A stretch of DNA of 64,000 nucleotides, from the NCBI RefSeq assembly GCF_014195635.1, contig NZ_JACICC010000003.1, forward strand, positions 310,001 through 374,000, written 5' to 3'. The DNA is from Pseudochelatococcus contaminans (lineage in GTDB: Bacteria > Pseudomonadota > Alphaproteobacteria > Rhizobiales > Beijerinckiaceae). Position numbers and translations under genes: made by a program. This document shows positions 1 to 15,337 of the stretch, piece by piece; positions within the stretch are counted from its first letter, which is position 1; the number at the start of each line of letters is the position of its first letter. The notes beneath the pieces are model-generated. The model had not been told where the DNA came from. It searched no databases and saw nothing but the letters and a program-made list of their open reading frames with translations.

Positions 1-928
1 TCAGGATGCGGCCGCTGTCATTGTATCGCGCGGCCATCGCCCCCTCCAGCGTGCCGCCTGCAGCCTCGATTCGCACATCCGGCATGGAGAGCGCACCGGA
101 CTTGAGGCTGGCGCTGCTCTTGATACTGACAGGCCCGGCGCTGCGCGCAAAAGTGAGTGGTGTATCCAGCCAGGATGCCGCACGGGACAACGAGCCGGTG
201 CGGAAATTCACCAGCCCGTCGAAAGTCGGCAAAGGCTCCGGATTGATTCGGCCGGCAAACGACAACGACATCGGCTGAGCCGAAACACGCAGAACCAGCT
301 GCGAAGGCAGCCCGGCGGCCAATGCTGCCGGATGCAGCTTGTCGACGCGCAGGTCTACGAGTTCGCCTCGCCAGAGCGCGGTGGCCGTGATATCCAGTTG
401 CCGGCCGGCCGATGGCCATTTGACGGTGGCATCGATCTTCTGCACCCGTGAACGTGATTTTCCGGGCACTGTAATCGTGCCGTCGACGATCATCATTCGT
501 CCCGGCAGGCGCGGAGCCGAGCCATCAGCGGTTGTCGCAAGCGCCATGGTGCGTCGATAGGCCTCGCTCCACAACTCCTGAACCCGAACAGGGCCGTTCC
601 ACGTCATGCGCGGGCGCGTCAGCACCACCTGTCCGACCTTGATCCTGCCGAGCAGCAGCGACCATGGCGAGAGCATCACCGAAACCTCGTCGGCCCGTCC
701 AATTGCGGCATCCGGCCCGACAGCGACCTCGACGAAATCGATCCGCGGCACGGGCAGAAACGTGATGAAACTGTCCTCGCCGGAGACTTCATATCCCAAC
801 AACTGTTTCATCTGCCGTTCAATTTCCGCATGCACGGAAAGGCTGCCTGCCGGCCATGGAATGGACCCGGCCGCAACAACCGCGATGCCGGCAAACAGCA
901 GGAAGAGATAACGTCGACGCAAAGTCAT
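1..928 (-). CDS. AsmA-family protein, C-terminal part cut off by window edge
   Basis: Reading the minus strand from an ATG at 928 gives 309 open codons that run off the left edge, so only the N-terminal part is present. The product starts with basic residues (MTLRRR) and one hydrophobic segment at about residues 7-24, as in AsmA-like proteins anchored in the inner membrane with a large periplasmic part. The sequence then shows the usual AsmA opening: a short 'P-R-I-D/F-V-E-V' beta region near residue 55, then 'SPWSLLLGRIKVGQVVLTRP' near residue 85. AsmA-like proteins are linked to outer-membrane biogenesis and lipid transport. The exact role here is unknown. It diverges from the secE operon. 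Confidence 0.72.
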   Translation of the reverse strand, partial: MTLRRRYLFLLFAGIAVVAAGSIPWPAGSLSVHAEIERQMKQLLGYEVSGEDSFITFLPVPRIDFVEVAVGPDAAIGRADEVSVMLSPWSLLLGRIKVGQVVLTRPRMTWNGPVRVQELWSEAYRRTMALATTADGSAPRLPGRMMIVDGTITVPGKSRSRVQKIDATVKWPSAGRQLDITATALWRGELVDLRVDKLHPAALAAGLPSQLVLRVSAQPMSLSFAGRINPEPLPTFDGLVNFRTGSLSRAASWLDTPLTFARSAGPVSIKSSASLKSGALSMPDVRIEAAGGTLEGAMAARYNDSGRIL

Positions 929-1374
929 TGACACCGCATGGTTCGGTCGCCTCGTCGTGACAGGCGATATGCACCATATAGCACGATCGGGGCAAGATCA
1001 TGCAGTGAACGTGAATATCGCGCAGTGGGGATACGGTGGTCATTGATCCGGTGAATAGGGATGAAGCCGGGATAATGCCCGCATCATGTATCGCCCTGGC
1101 AAGTTTGAAGGGGGGAGTCATGCCGTTTTCGTGGCGGTGACGCCCGAATGGGCTTGTATTTCCGGCTGTGGACAATTAATCAGTGATCTTCATGTTCGCG
1201 CCGTAGCTGGCACGGGCATTATTTTTGCTGGGCGAGCGACTGCCCTGACGCCGAATCATGGCATCAGTGCAAGGGCAAGCGGTATGCATGTCCGGTGGGG
1301 CGTGCGGATCAGGCAAGGCTGCGGGCGCACAGGCCCCGAGAACGAATGACCCGTTAGCGGGCAGGTGGAGAGAT
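929..1374. other. Intergenic region upstream of secE
   Basis: About 450 bases lie between the divergent AsmA-family gene and secE. Many alphaproteobacteria have a tRNA-Trp just ahead of secE, but I see no cloverleaf here. The region should hold the promoters of both neighbours. A single DnaA-box-like word TGTGGACAA lies at 1167-1175. The reading frame of secE stays open upstream to 1258, but that extension has no good ribosome binding site and no SecE similarity. Confidence 0.5.
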
Positions 1375-1569
1375 ATGGCGAAGACAAGTCCGATCCAGTT
1401 CATTCAGCAGGTCCGCGCCGAAACCCGGAAGGTAACCTGGCCGACGCGTAAGGAAACCATGGTTACAACGGCGATGGTGTTCGTCATGGTCTTTCTGGCC
1501 TGCGTGTTCTTCTTTGCGGTCGATCAGATCATTCAGTTCGGTATCGGCCTGATTCTGCAGATAGGCTGA
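1375..1569 (+). CDS. secE: Preprotein translocase subunit SecE
   Basis: This 64-residue protein is the small essential subunit of the SecYEG channel in the inner membrane. It carries the conserved SecE cytosolic helix (QQVRAETRKVTWPTRKE, about residues 9-25) followed by a single membrane span at about residues 29-58. The length is normal for the single-span alphaproteobacterial type. The ATG at 1375 is chosen because GGTGGAG ends four bases upstream; an in-frame ATG at 1258 would add 39 unrelated residues. nusG follows after about 100 bases, the standard secE-nusG pairing. Confidence 0.95.
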   Translation: MAKTSPIQFIQQVRAETRKVTWPTRKETMVTTAMVFVMVFLACVFFFAVDQIIQFGIGLILQIG

Positions 1570-1672
1570 CCCTTTACGGGGTTTCATCGCGCCCATATGA
1601 GATTTTAGGGGCTTGCCCGCCACGCCGTCAGAGACGCGAGGGCTTGGCCCATTGATGCCGGAGAGTCTTTGA

Positions 1673-2206
1673 ATGACCAAGCGTTGGTACATTGTCCACG
1701 CCTATTCGAATTTCGAGAACAAGGTGGCCCAGTCGCTGCGCGATCAGGCGGAGCAGCGCGGGCTGGAGGACAAGTTCGACGAAATCCTCGTGCCGACGGA
1801 AAAGGTCGTCGAAGTGCGCCGTGGCCGCAAGGTGGATACCGAGCGCAAGTTTTTCCCCGGCTACGTTCTGGTCCGCTGCGATCTCACCGACGAAGTTTAT
1901 CACCTGATCAAGAACACGCCCAAGGTGACCGGCTTTCTGGGCGCGGATAAATCCAACCCGCTGCCGATTCCCGATCACGAGGCCGAGCGGATCAAGGGGC
2001 AGGTTGCCGAGGGCGTCGATCACCCTCGTCCGTCCGTCACCTTCGAGGTCGGCGAACAGGTTCGTGTGTCCGATGGGCCGTTTGCCTCGTTCAATGGCGT
2101 TGTCGAGGAAGTCGACGACACGCGTTCGCGGCTCAAGGTGGCGGTATCCATTTTCGGTCGCGCTACCCCGGTCGAACTGGAGTTCGGCCAGGTGACGAAG
2201 ATCTGA
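1673..2206 (+). CDS. nusG: Transcription termination/antitermination protein NusG
   Basis: NusG (177 residues) binds the RNA polymerase clamp and links elongation to Rho or to the ribosome. The N-terminal NGN domain begins with the typical '[13 protein letters not shown]' and includes 'KFFPGYVLV' near residue 60. The C-terminal KOW domain is seen from about residue 122 ('[18 protein letters not shown]'). Length and position between secE and rplK are standard. No frameshift or missing segment is visible. Confidence 0.97.
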   Translation: MTKRWYIVHAYSNFENKVAQSLRDQAEQRGLEDKFDEILVPTEKVVEVRRGRKVDTERKFFPGYVLVRCDLTDEVYHLIKNTPKVTGFLGADKSNPLPIPDHEAERIKGQVAEGVDHPRPSVTFEVGEQVRVSDGPFASFNGVVEEVDDTRSRLKVAVSIFGRATPVELEFGQVTKI

Positions 2207-2440
2207 TCGCGACGATCCATAAAGTCCCGCTGCCATTCTCATTGTAAGGCGCGACTGGCCGAAAGCCGGTTTGCGCTTGCATTCGGCGGTGAATCGGCGT
2301 ATGGGACGCCCTTCACCGTCATATGACGTTCACCAACGCGGAAGATCCGCCCGGTTTGCCATCCGGGAGTTCGGGTCGCACCGCGGACTGCAACCCCGGC
2401 AATCGTGCTTCGATTGCCGGTTTCATCAGGAGCAGCCATC

Positions 2441-2872
2441 ATGGCAAAGAAGATCACGGGCTACGTGAAGCTTCAGGTTCCGGCGGGCGCGGCCAATCCG
2501 TCGCCGCCGATCGGTCCTGCGCTGGGTCAGCGCGGCCTCAACATCATGGAATTCTGCAAGGCGTTCAACGCCAAGACCGCGCAGATCGAGAAGGGTACTC
2601 CGATTCCGGTGGTCATCACCGCGTATCAGGATCGTTCCTTCACGTTCGAGACGCGTCAGCCGCCGGTTTCCTTCTATCTGAAGAAGGCAGCGGGCCTGAA
2701 GAGCGCTTCGAAGACGCCGGGCAAGGGCGGTTTCGTTGGCAAGGTGACCCGCGCGCAGGTGCTGGAGATCGCGAAGGAAAAGCTCGCCGATCTGAACACC
2801 GACAACATCGAGGCTGCCGCCGCGATGATCGAGGGGTCTGCCCGCTCGCTGGGTCTTGAGGTTGTGGGCTGA
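2441..2872 (+). CDS. rplK: 50S ribosomal protein L11
   Basis: L11 (143 residues) forms the GTPase-associated centre of the large subunit with 23S rRNA. The proline-rich N-terminal signature '[19 protein letters not shown]' and the helix '[13 protein letters not shown]' are present, and the C-terminal rRNA-binding domain is complete. The ATG at 2441 follows AGGAG at 2428-2432; an in-frame ATG at 2405 would add 12 residues not found in L11. rplA follows after ten bases. Confidence 0.97.
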   Translation: MAKKITGYVKLQVPAGAANPSPPIGPALGQRGLNIMEFCKAFNAKTAQIEKGTPIPVVITAYQDRSFTFETRQPPVSFYLKKAAGLKSASKTPGKGGFVGKVTRAQVLEIAKEKLADLNTDNIEAAAAMIEGSARSLGLEVVG

Positions 2873-2882
2873 GGAGGCACGC

Positions 2883-3581
2883 ATGGCACATGTTGGAAAG
2901 CGCGTCATCGCCTCCCGCGAGGGTATCGACCGCAATAAGCTCTACCCGCTCATCGAAGCTGTGAAGGCTATTAAGGAGCGTTCGACCGCCAAGTTCGACG
3001 AAACCGTCGAGATTGCGCTGAATCTGGGCGTCGATCCGCGTCATGCGGACCAGATGGTCCGTGGCGTCTGCCAGCTTCCCAACGGCTCGGGCCGTTCGGT
3101 GCGCGTTGCGGTCTTCGCTCGCGGCCCTAAGGCTGACGAAGCTCGCAATGCCGGCGCGGAAGTTGTCGGCGCCGAGGACCTGCTTGAGCAGATCCAGGCC
3201 GGCAACATCAACTTCGACCGTTGCATCGCAACGCCGGATCTGATGCCGCTCGTTGGCCGTCTCGGTAAGATCCTCGGCCCGCGCGGCCTGATGCCGAACC
3301 CGAAGGTTGGGACGGTCACGATGGATGTCGCCGGCGCTGTCGGCGCTGCCAAGGGTGGCGCTGTCGAGTTCCGCGTCGAAAAGGCGGGCATCGTGCACGC
3401 TGGCATCGGTAAGGTGTCGTTCGACGAAGACAAGCTGATCGAGAACATTCGTGCGTTCACGGATGCGGTCGTCAAGGCGAAGCCCTCGGGCGCAAAGGGC
3501 ACCTACGTCCAGCGCGTGGCGGTCTCGTCGACGATGGGTCCGGGCGTCAAGGTCGATCCGTCCTCCGTTCTGTCGGCATAA
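2883..3581 (+). CDS. rplA: 50S ribosomal protein L1
   Basis: L1 (232 residues) forms the mobile stalk near the E site and in many bacteria represses its own operon. It contains the L1 signature '[16 protein letters not shown]' near residue 130 and '[18 protein letters not shown]' at the C-terminus. The start at 2883 is preceded by GAGGAG; an upstream in-frame ATG at 2856 overlaps the end of rplK and adds residues foreign to L1. The gene ends the first half of the cluster, before a 514-base gap. Confidence 0.97.
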   Translation: MAHVGKRVIASREGIDRNKLYPLIEAVKAIKERSTAKFDETVEIALNLGVDPRHADQMVRGVCQLPNGSGRSVRVAVFARGPKADEARNAGAEVVGAEDLLEQIQAGNINFDRCIATPDLMPLVGRLGKILGPRGLMPNPKVGTVTMDVAGAVGAAKGGAVEFRVEKAGIVHAGIGKVSFDEDKLIENIRAFTDAVVKAKPSGAKGTYVQRVAVSSTMGPGVKVDPSSVLSA

Positions 3582-3595
3582 GACGGATAAGCTCC

Positions 3596-3636
3596 TGTCC
3601 GGGCGATATGGCTGTTTTTTGACGGTTGCCCGGACA
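3596..3636. repeat. 9-bp inverted repeat overlapping the rplJ promoter -35
   Basis: TGTCCGGGC at 3596-3604 is the exact reverse complement of GCCCGGACA at 3628-3636, with a 23-base spacer. The right arm includes the proposed -35 hexamer of the rplJ promoter. There is no T run immediately after the right arm, so this is not a clear intrinsic terminator for rplA. It could be an operator, or an RNA hairpin on readthrough transcripts. Confidence 0.6.
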
Positions 3637-3658
3637 AAAGCTAAATTTTTCGTATAAT
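3631..3658 (+). promoter_or_regulatory. Promoter for rplJL-rpoBC
   Basis: A perfect -10 TATAAT lies at 3653-3658, with CGGACA (four of six matches to TTGACA) at 3631-3636 and a 16-base spacer that is AT-rich. It sits just upstream of the L10-type leader, as expected for the promoter of the L10 operon. Assignment is by pattern only. Confidence 0.65.
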
Positions 3659-4095
3659 CCCCGTGTGTGTCCTTGCGTTTTGTGCGCAAGAATAATACAT
3701 GGACTGATTGACTCGGCTTGCCGGGTCATTCTCGTTAAAGAATCCGGTCATTGACCGGTAGGATGGCGGGCAAAGTGCTTCCTTAGGAGGTTGTTTGCCT
3801 GTCAGGTCCTGTCCAAGACTGCAGGTGTGACGCGCTTGTCGCGTAACCTAATCCCGCTTGGGGCCTGCACAGACGGGTAAGGCTGATGTCAGTTGTCGCC
3901 GGTGTTGCCGGTGAAGATATGGATCGGTTCGTACCTTTTATATCCGTGCCGCGGCGTCAGCCACGGTTCGGGGACAGGGCTCGCAAACGCCGTTTTCCGG
4001 TGTCGGGCCTTTAAACGGGTACCGCACGTCGCGAGGGCGGCATGTGTAGCTGGCGGGGAGGTTTCCGACCCGTCGATTGATAAAGAGAGAGCCCC
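3659..4095 (+). promoter_or_regulatory. rplJ 5' leader with L10-type autoregulatory fold
   Basis: The gene-free leader holds several stems. CTTGCG/CGCAAG lies at 3672-3677 and 3685-3690. A three-way-junction-like element is closed by TGCAGG 3820-3825 with CCTGCA 3864-3869, enclosing ACGCG/CGCGT (3830-3834, 3840-3844) and CCC/GGG (3853-3855, 3860-3862). This layout and place agree with the known L10 leader, where L10(L12)4 binds and represses rplJL translation. The bases around the closing stem resemble the alphaproteobacterial version, but no covariance search was possible. The region from about 3890 to 4080 shows no gene. Confidence 0.55.
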
Positions 4096-4611
4096 GTGGA
4101 TAGAGCGGCAAAAGCAGAGCTCGCGGCATCGCTTGGCGAGGTGTTCACCTCCTCCGGCGTCGTTGTCGTTGCTCATTACGCTGGTCTGAGGGTTTCGGAA
4201 CTGCAGAAGCTTCGTCATGAAGCGCGGCAGGCCGGCGCTCAGGTGCAGGTTGCAAAGAACCGTATCGCCAAGATCGCTCTCGAAGGCAAGGACGTTGCCG
4301 GAATTGCGCCGCTGCTCAAGGGTCCGACCCTGCTGGCCTATTCCGACGATCCCATTGCTGCTGCCAAGGTCGTTTCGGACTTCGCCAAGACGAATGACAA
4401 GCTTGTCATTCTCGGTGGGGCAACCGGCTCGACCACGCTTGACGTGGACGGTGTGAAGGCTCTGGCCTCGCTGCCGTCTCTCGACGAGTTGCGCGCAAAG
4501 CTTGTGGGCCTTGTCCAGGCTCCGGCGACCAAGATCGCCCAGGTCGTCAATGCGCCCGCCGCCAAGGTGGCTCGCGTTTTTGGCGCCTATGCCAATCGAG
4601 ATGCGGCCTGA
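4096..4611 (+). CDS. rplJ: 50S ribosomal protein L10
   Basis: L10 (171 residues) anchors L7/L12 dimers to the ribosome and binds its own leader. The family pattern is clear: '[27 protein letters not shown]' in the N-terminal rRNA-binding half, written here only as a region at residues 5-31, then the C-terminal helix that binds L7/L12. The start codon is GTG at 4096, preceded by the purine run AGAGAGA (4084-4090). rplL follows after 48 bases. Confidence 0.96.
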   Translation: MDRAAKAELAASLGEVFTSSGVVVVAHYAGLRVSELQKLRHEARQAGAQVQVAKNRIAKIALEGKDVAGIAPLLKGPTLLAYSDDPIAAAKVVSDFAKTNDKLVILGGATGSTTLDVDGVKALASLPSLDELRAKLVGLVQAPATKIAQVVNAPAAKVARVFGAYANRDAA

Positions 4612-4659
4612 AGGCCGATAACCCATATAAACTGACGAACCGATACAGGAATTATTATC

Positions 4660-5037
4660 ATGGCTGATTTGACCAAGCTTGTCGACGAACTGTCGAGCCT
4701 GACCGTGCTTGAGGCTGCCGAGCTGGCAAAGCTTCTGGAAGAGAAGTGGGGCGTTTCCGCTGCTGCTGCTGTTGCTGTTGCTGCAGCTCCGGCTGCTGGT
4801 GGCGGTGCTGCTGCTGCTGAAGAGCAGACCGAGTTCACGGTCGTTCTGGCTGCTGCCGGCGACAAGAAGATCGAAGTCATCAAGGAAGTCCGTGCAATCA
4901 CCGGCCTGGGCCTCAAGGAAGCTAAGGACCTCGTTGAAGGCGCTCCCAAGCCCGTCAAGGAAGGTATTGCCAAGGACGAGGCCAACAAGCTCAAGGAACA
5001 GCTTGAGAAGGCTGGCGCCAAGGTCGAGCTCAAGTAA
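4660..5037 (+). CDS. rplL: 50S ribosomal protein L7/L12
   Basis: L7/L12 (125 residues) forms the multimeric stalk that recruits translation GTPases. The N-terminal dimerisation helix (residues 1-30), an alanine/glycine-rich hinge (about 33-53) and the C-terminal domain with '[16 protein letters not shown]' are all present. The hinge is encoded by long GCT/GTT runs, a strong codon bias typical of highly expressed genes. A 367-base gap separates it from rpoB. Confidence 0.97.
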   Translation: MADLTKLVDELSSLTVLEAAELAKLLEEKWGVSAAAAVAVAAAPAAGGGAAAAEEQTEFTVVLAAAGDKKIEVIKEVRAITGLGLKEAKDLVEGAPKPVKEGIAKDEANKLKEQLEKAGAKVELK

Positions 5038-5404
5038 TACGGTCGGATGCATCGGCCTTTTATGGTCGAGCGATGACGGTATTGCTTTTCGGGGTGCTTT
5101 TTATCCTGCTTGTGCTGGTAGATCTTTGAGAATTGACACCGTTATCCGAATCGAAAACTTTGCGGTTCCGGGAGGGCTCTCCCGGGACCGCGTCGTCGTC
5201 CGAGAGGCTGGCATCATAGTGCCGTCTTCTTGGCCGCTGAGCGGCGGAACCGTTCATTGACCTTGCCGCGGAGTTGCGGCCCGGCTGACCAGGCGGCCCC
5301 GTTGTCGGCTGCCCTTTTGCCACCTGTGCGGAATTCGCGCCGGTATTGAAGAGACAGACAGAGAGACCGCCTGGTCAGGCGTGCGTTGAGGAGCAAGAGT
5401 CCAC
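5038..5404 (+). promoter_or_regulatory. rplL-rpoB intergenic region with a strong hairpin
   Basis: A 12-bp stem (5163-5174 with 5179-5190, one G-U pair, loop GGCT) is the main structure. No T run follows it, so it is more likely an RNA-processing site or a partial attenuator than a full terminator. In Escherichia coli the same gap holds an attenuator and an RNase III site that set the ratio of L7/L12 to RNA polymerase; a like role here is inferred. TTGACA occurs upstream of the stem but lacks a good -10. No gene is visible. Confidence 0.55.
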
Positions 5405-9526
<4,122 letters not shown>

Positions 9527-9715
9527 GGCGGTGCTTGACGACAGACAGCCGGACGTGTTGAGCGGCGGTAAAATAAACTTGAAGCGGCATCCGGTCATAA
9601 AATGGCCGGGTGTCGCTGCTGTGTTTGGATTTTCAGGCATCGCGCCGCGGGCGGCGGGGCAGGTGCCGGCGGGAGTGACCCGGGGCGGGACTCACGCAGA
9701 CTTGAGGAGACGGCG

Positions 9716-13945
<4,230 letters not shown>

Positions 13946-13973
13946 TCGTCCAACGGCTTCGTAGTGCAATATC

Positions 13974-14008
13974 AAACCCGCAGCTTCACGGCTGCGGGTT
14001 TTTCTTTT
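13974..14008 (+). terminator. Intrinsic terminator after rpoC
   Basis: AAACCCGCAG at 13974-13983 pairs perfectly with CTGCGGGTTT at 13992-14001, with an eight-base loop, followed by TTCTTTTT. It ends the rpoBC transcript and faces the convergent nhaA gene. Confidence 0.9.
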
Positions 14009-14037
14009 TGATCAGTCGCTTGGTGTGAAAGAAGGCT

Positions 14038-15216
14038 TCAAACTGGATCGCGTCCGTCACCACGCTTCGCAGTGCGCAGGATGACGTAGCCTAAGCAGCC
14101 AGCAACCAGTGAGCCAAATAGAATGCCCATCTTGGCCTGATTTTGCAGGGCGGCATCGTCGAATGCGAGCAGGGAGATGAACAGGCTCATGGTGAAGCCG
14201 ATGCCGCATAGAAATGCGACACCGAGCACCTGCATCCAACCTGCTCCTGCCGGCAGGCTGGTATAACCACAACGGACCAAGATGGCCACAATACCGAAAA
14301 TTCCCAAAACCTTGCCTATTGCAAGCCCGGAAGCGACACCCAGCGTGACTGGTCCCGTAAGGGCATCGACTCCAAGCTGGGAAAAATTGACGCCCGCATT
14401 TGCAAAGCCAAAAATCGGAATGATTATAAAAGCGACCGGCTTGATGAGAGCGCCTTCCAGTCTGTGGAGGGGGCTTTCGTCCGGATGCGCCTCGGGGGTG
14501 GCGGGTGTGCGCTTGATCGGAATGCTCAACGCCAGAAGAACTCCGGCGATGGTGGCATGCACTCCCGATCTATATGTAAAAATCCAGAGCGCCACACCCA
14601 ACAGGAGATATACCAAAAGGTGTTGCACACCGGCCCGGTTGACAACCAGGAGAACGGCAAAAATCAGCCCTGCGAGCGCGAGGTCTGTAACAGACACCCC
14701 TGCGGTGTAGAAAATGGCGATCACGATGACCGCGCCAAGATCGTCGATGATGGCGAGTGCCGCCAGAAAAACCTTGAGAGACGTTGGCACGCGTTGCCCC
14801 AGCAAGGAGATCACGGCGAGTGCAAACGCGATGTCGGTCGCTGACGGAATGGCCCAGCCATGGGTAGCGCCACTGCCGCGTGTAAACAGCAGATAAATTG
14901 CGGCTGGCACCACCATACCGGCGACTGCGGCCGCTCCGGGAAGGACGCGCCGCGACCATGACGCAAGGTGGCCGTCGACCATTTCGCGCTTGATCTCAAG
15001 CCCGACCATCAAGAAGAACACCGTCATCAACGCGTCGTTGACCCAATGCTGAAGCGAAAGAGGGCCCAGATAAAGGTGGAGCGCATCGAAATAGGCGGCA
15101 GAAAAAGGGGAATTGGCCACGACAAGCGCCAAGGCGGCAGCTGCGATCAGAAGCAGACCGCCGGTGGAGCTGTTGTCGAGAAACGCACGGATAATGTTGT
15201 GAATGCGGCCAGCCAC
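14038..15216 (-). CDS. nhaA: Na+/H+ antiporter NhaA
   Basis: NhaA exchanges external protons for internal sodium across the inner membrane and supports pH and salt homeostasis. The translated product has about 11-12 hydrophobic spans. The paired aspartates of the ion-binding site are seen in 'LAIIDDLGAV' at residues 158-159 (equivalent to D163/D164 of E. coli), and the preceding 'PSATDIAFALAV' motif is intact. I choose the GTG at 15216 because GGGAGG lies five bases upstream and the resulting 392 residues match the family; an upstream in-frame ATG at 15297 has no good ribosome binding site. Confidence 0.92.
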   Translation of the reverse strand: MAGRIHNIIRAFLDNSSTGGLLLIAAAALALVVANSPFSAAYFDALHLYLGPLSLQHWVNDALMTVFFLMVGLEIKREMVDGHLASWSRRVLPGAAAVAGMVVPAAIYLLFTRGSGATHGWAIPSATDIAFALAVISLLGQRVPTSLKVFLAALAIIDDLGAVIVIAIFYTAGVSVTDLALAGLIFAVLLVVNRAGVQHLLVYLLLGVALWIFTYRSGVHATIAGVLLALSIPIKRTPATPEAHPDESPLHRLEGALIKPVAFIIIPIFGFANAGVNFSQLGVDALTGPVTLGVASGLAIGKVLGIFGIVAILVRCGYTSLPAGAGWMQVLGVAFLCGIGFTMSLFISLLAFDDAALQNQAKMGILFGSLVAGCLGYVILRTAKRGDGRDPV

Positions 15217-15337
15217 GGCAGCCTCCCGGAAATTGGTTGAACCATTCTCCGTATTCGGGCTGTCCCCGGGCGCACGCAGCACACGCCGTTCCGGCATTTA
15301 ACCACAGGCGATCAGGGGCTTCAATATCTGTACTTGG

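Noticed and set aside
1258-1374. Longer secE product starting at 1258
   Set aside because: The 39 extra residues lack SecE similarity, and the start at 1375 has a good ribosome binding site.
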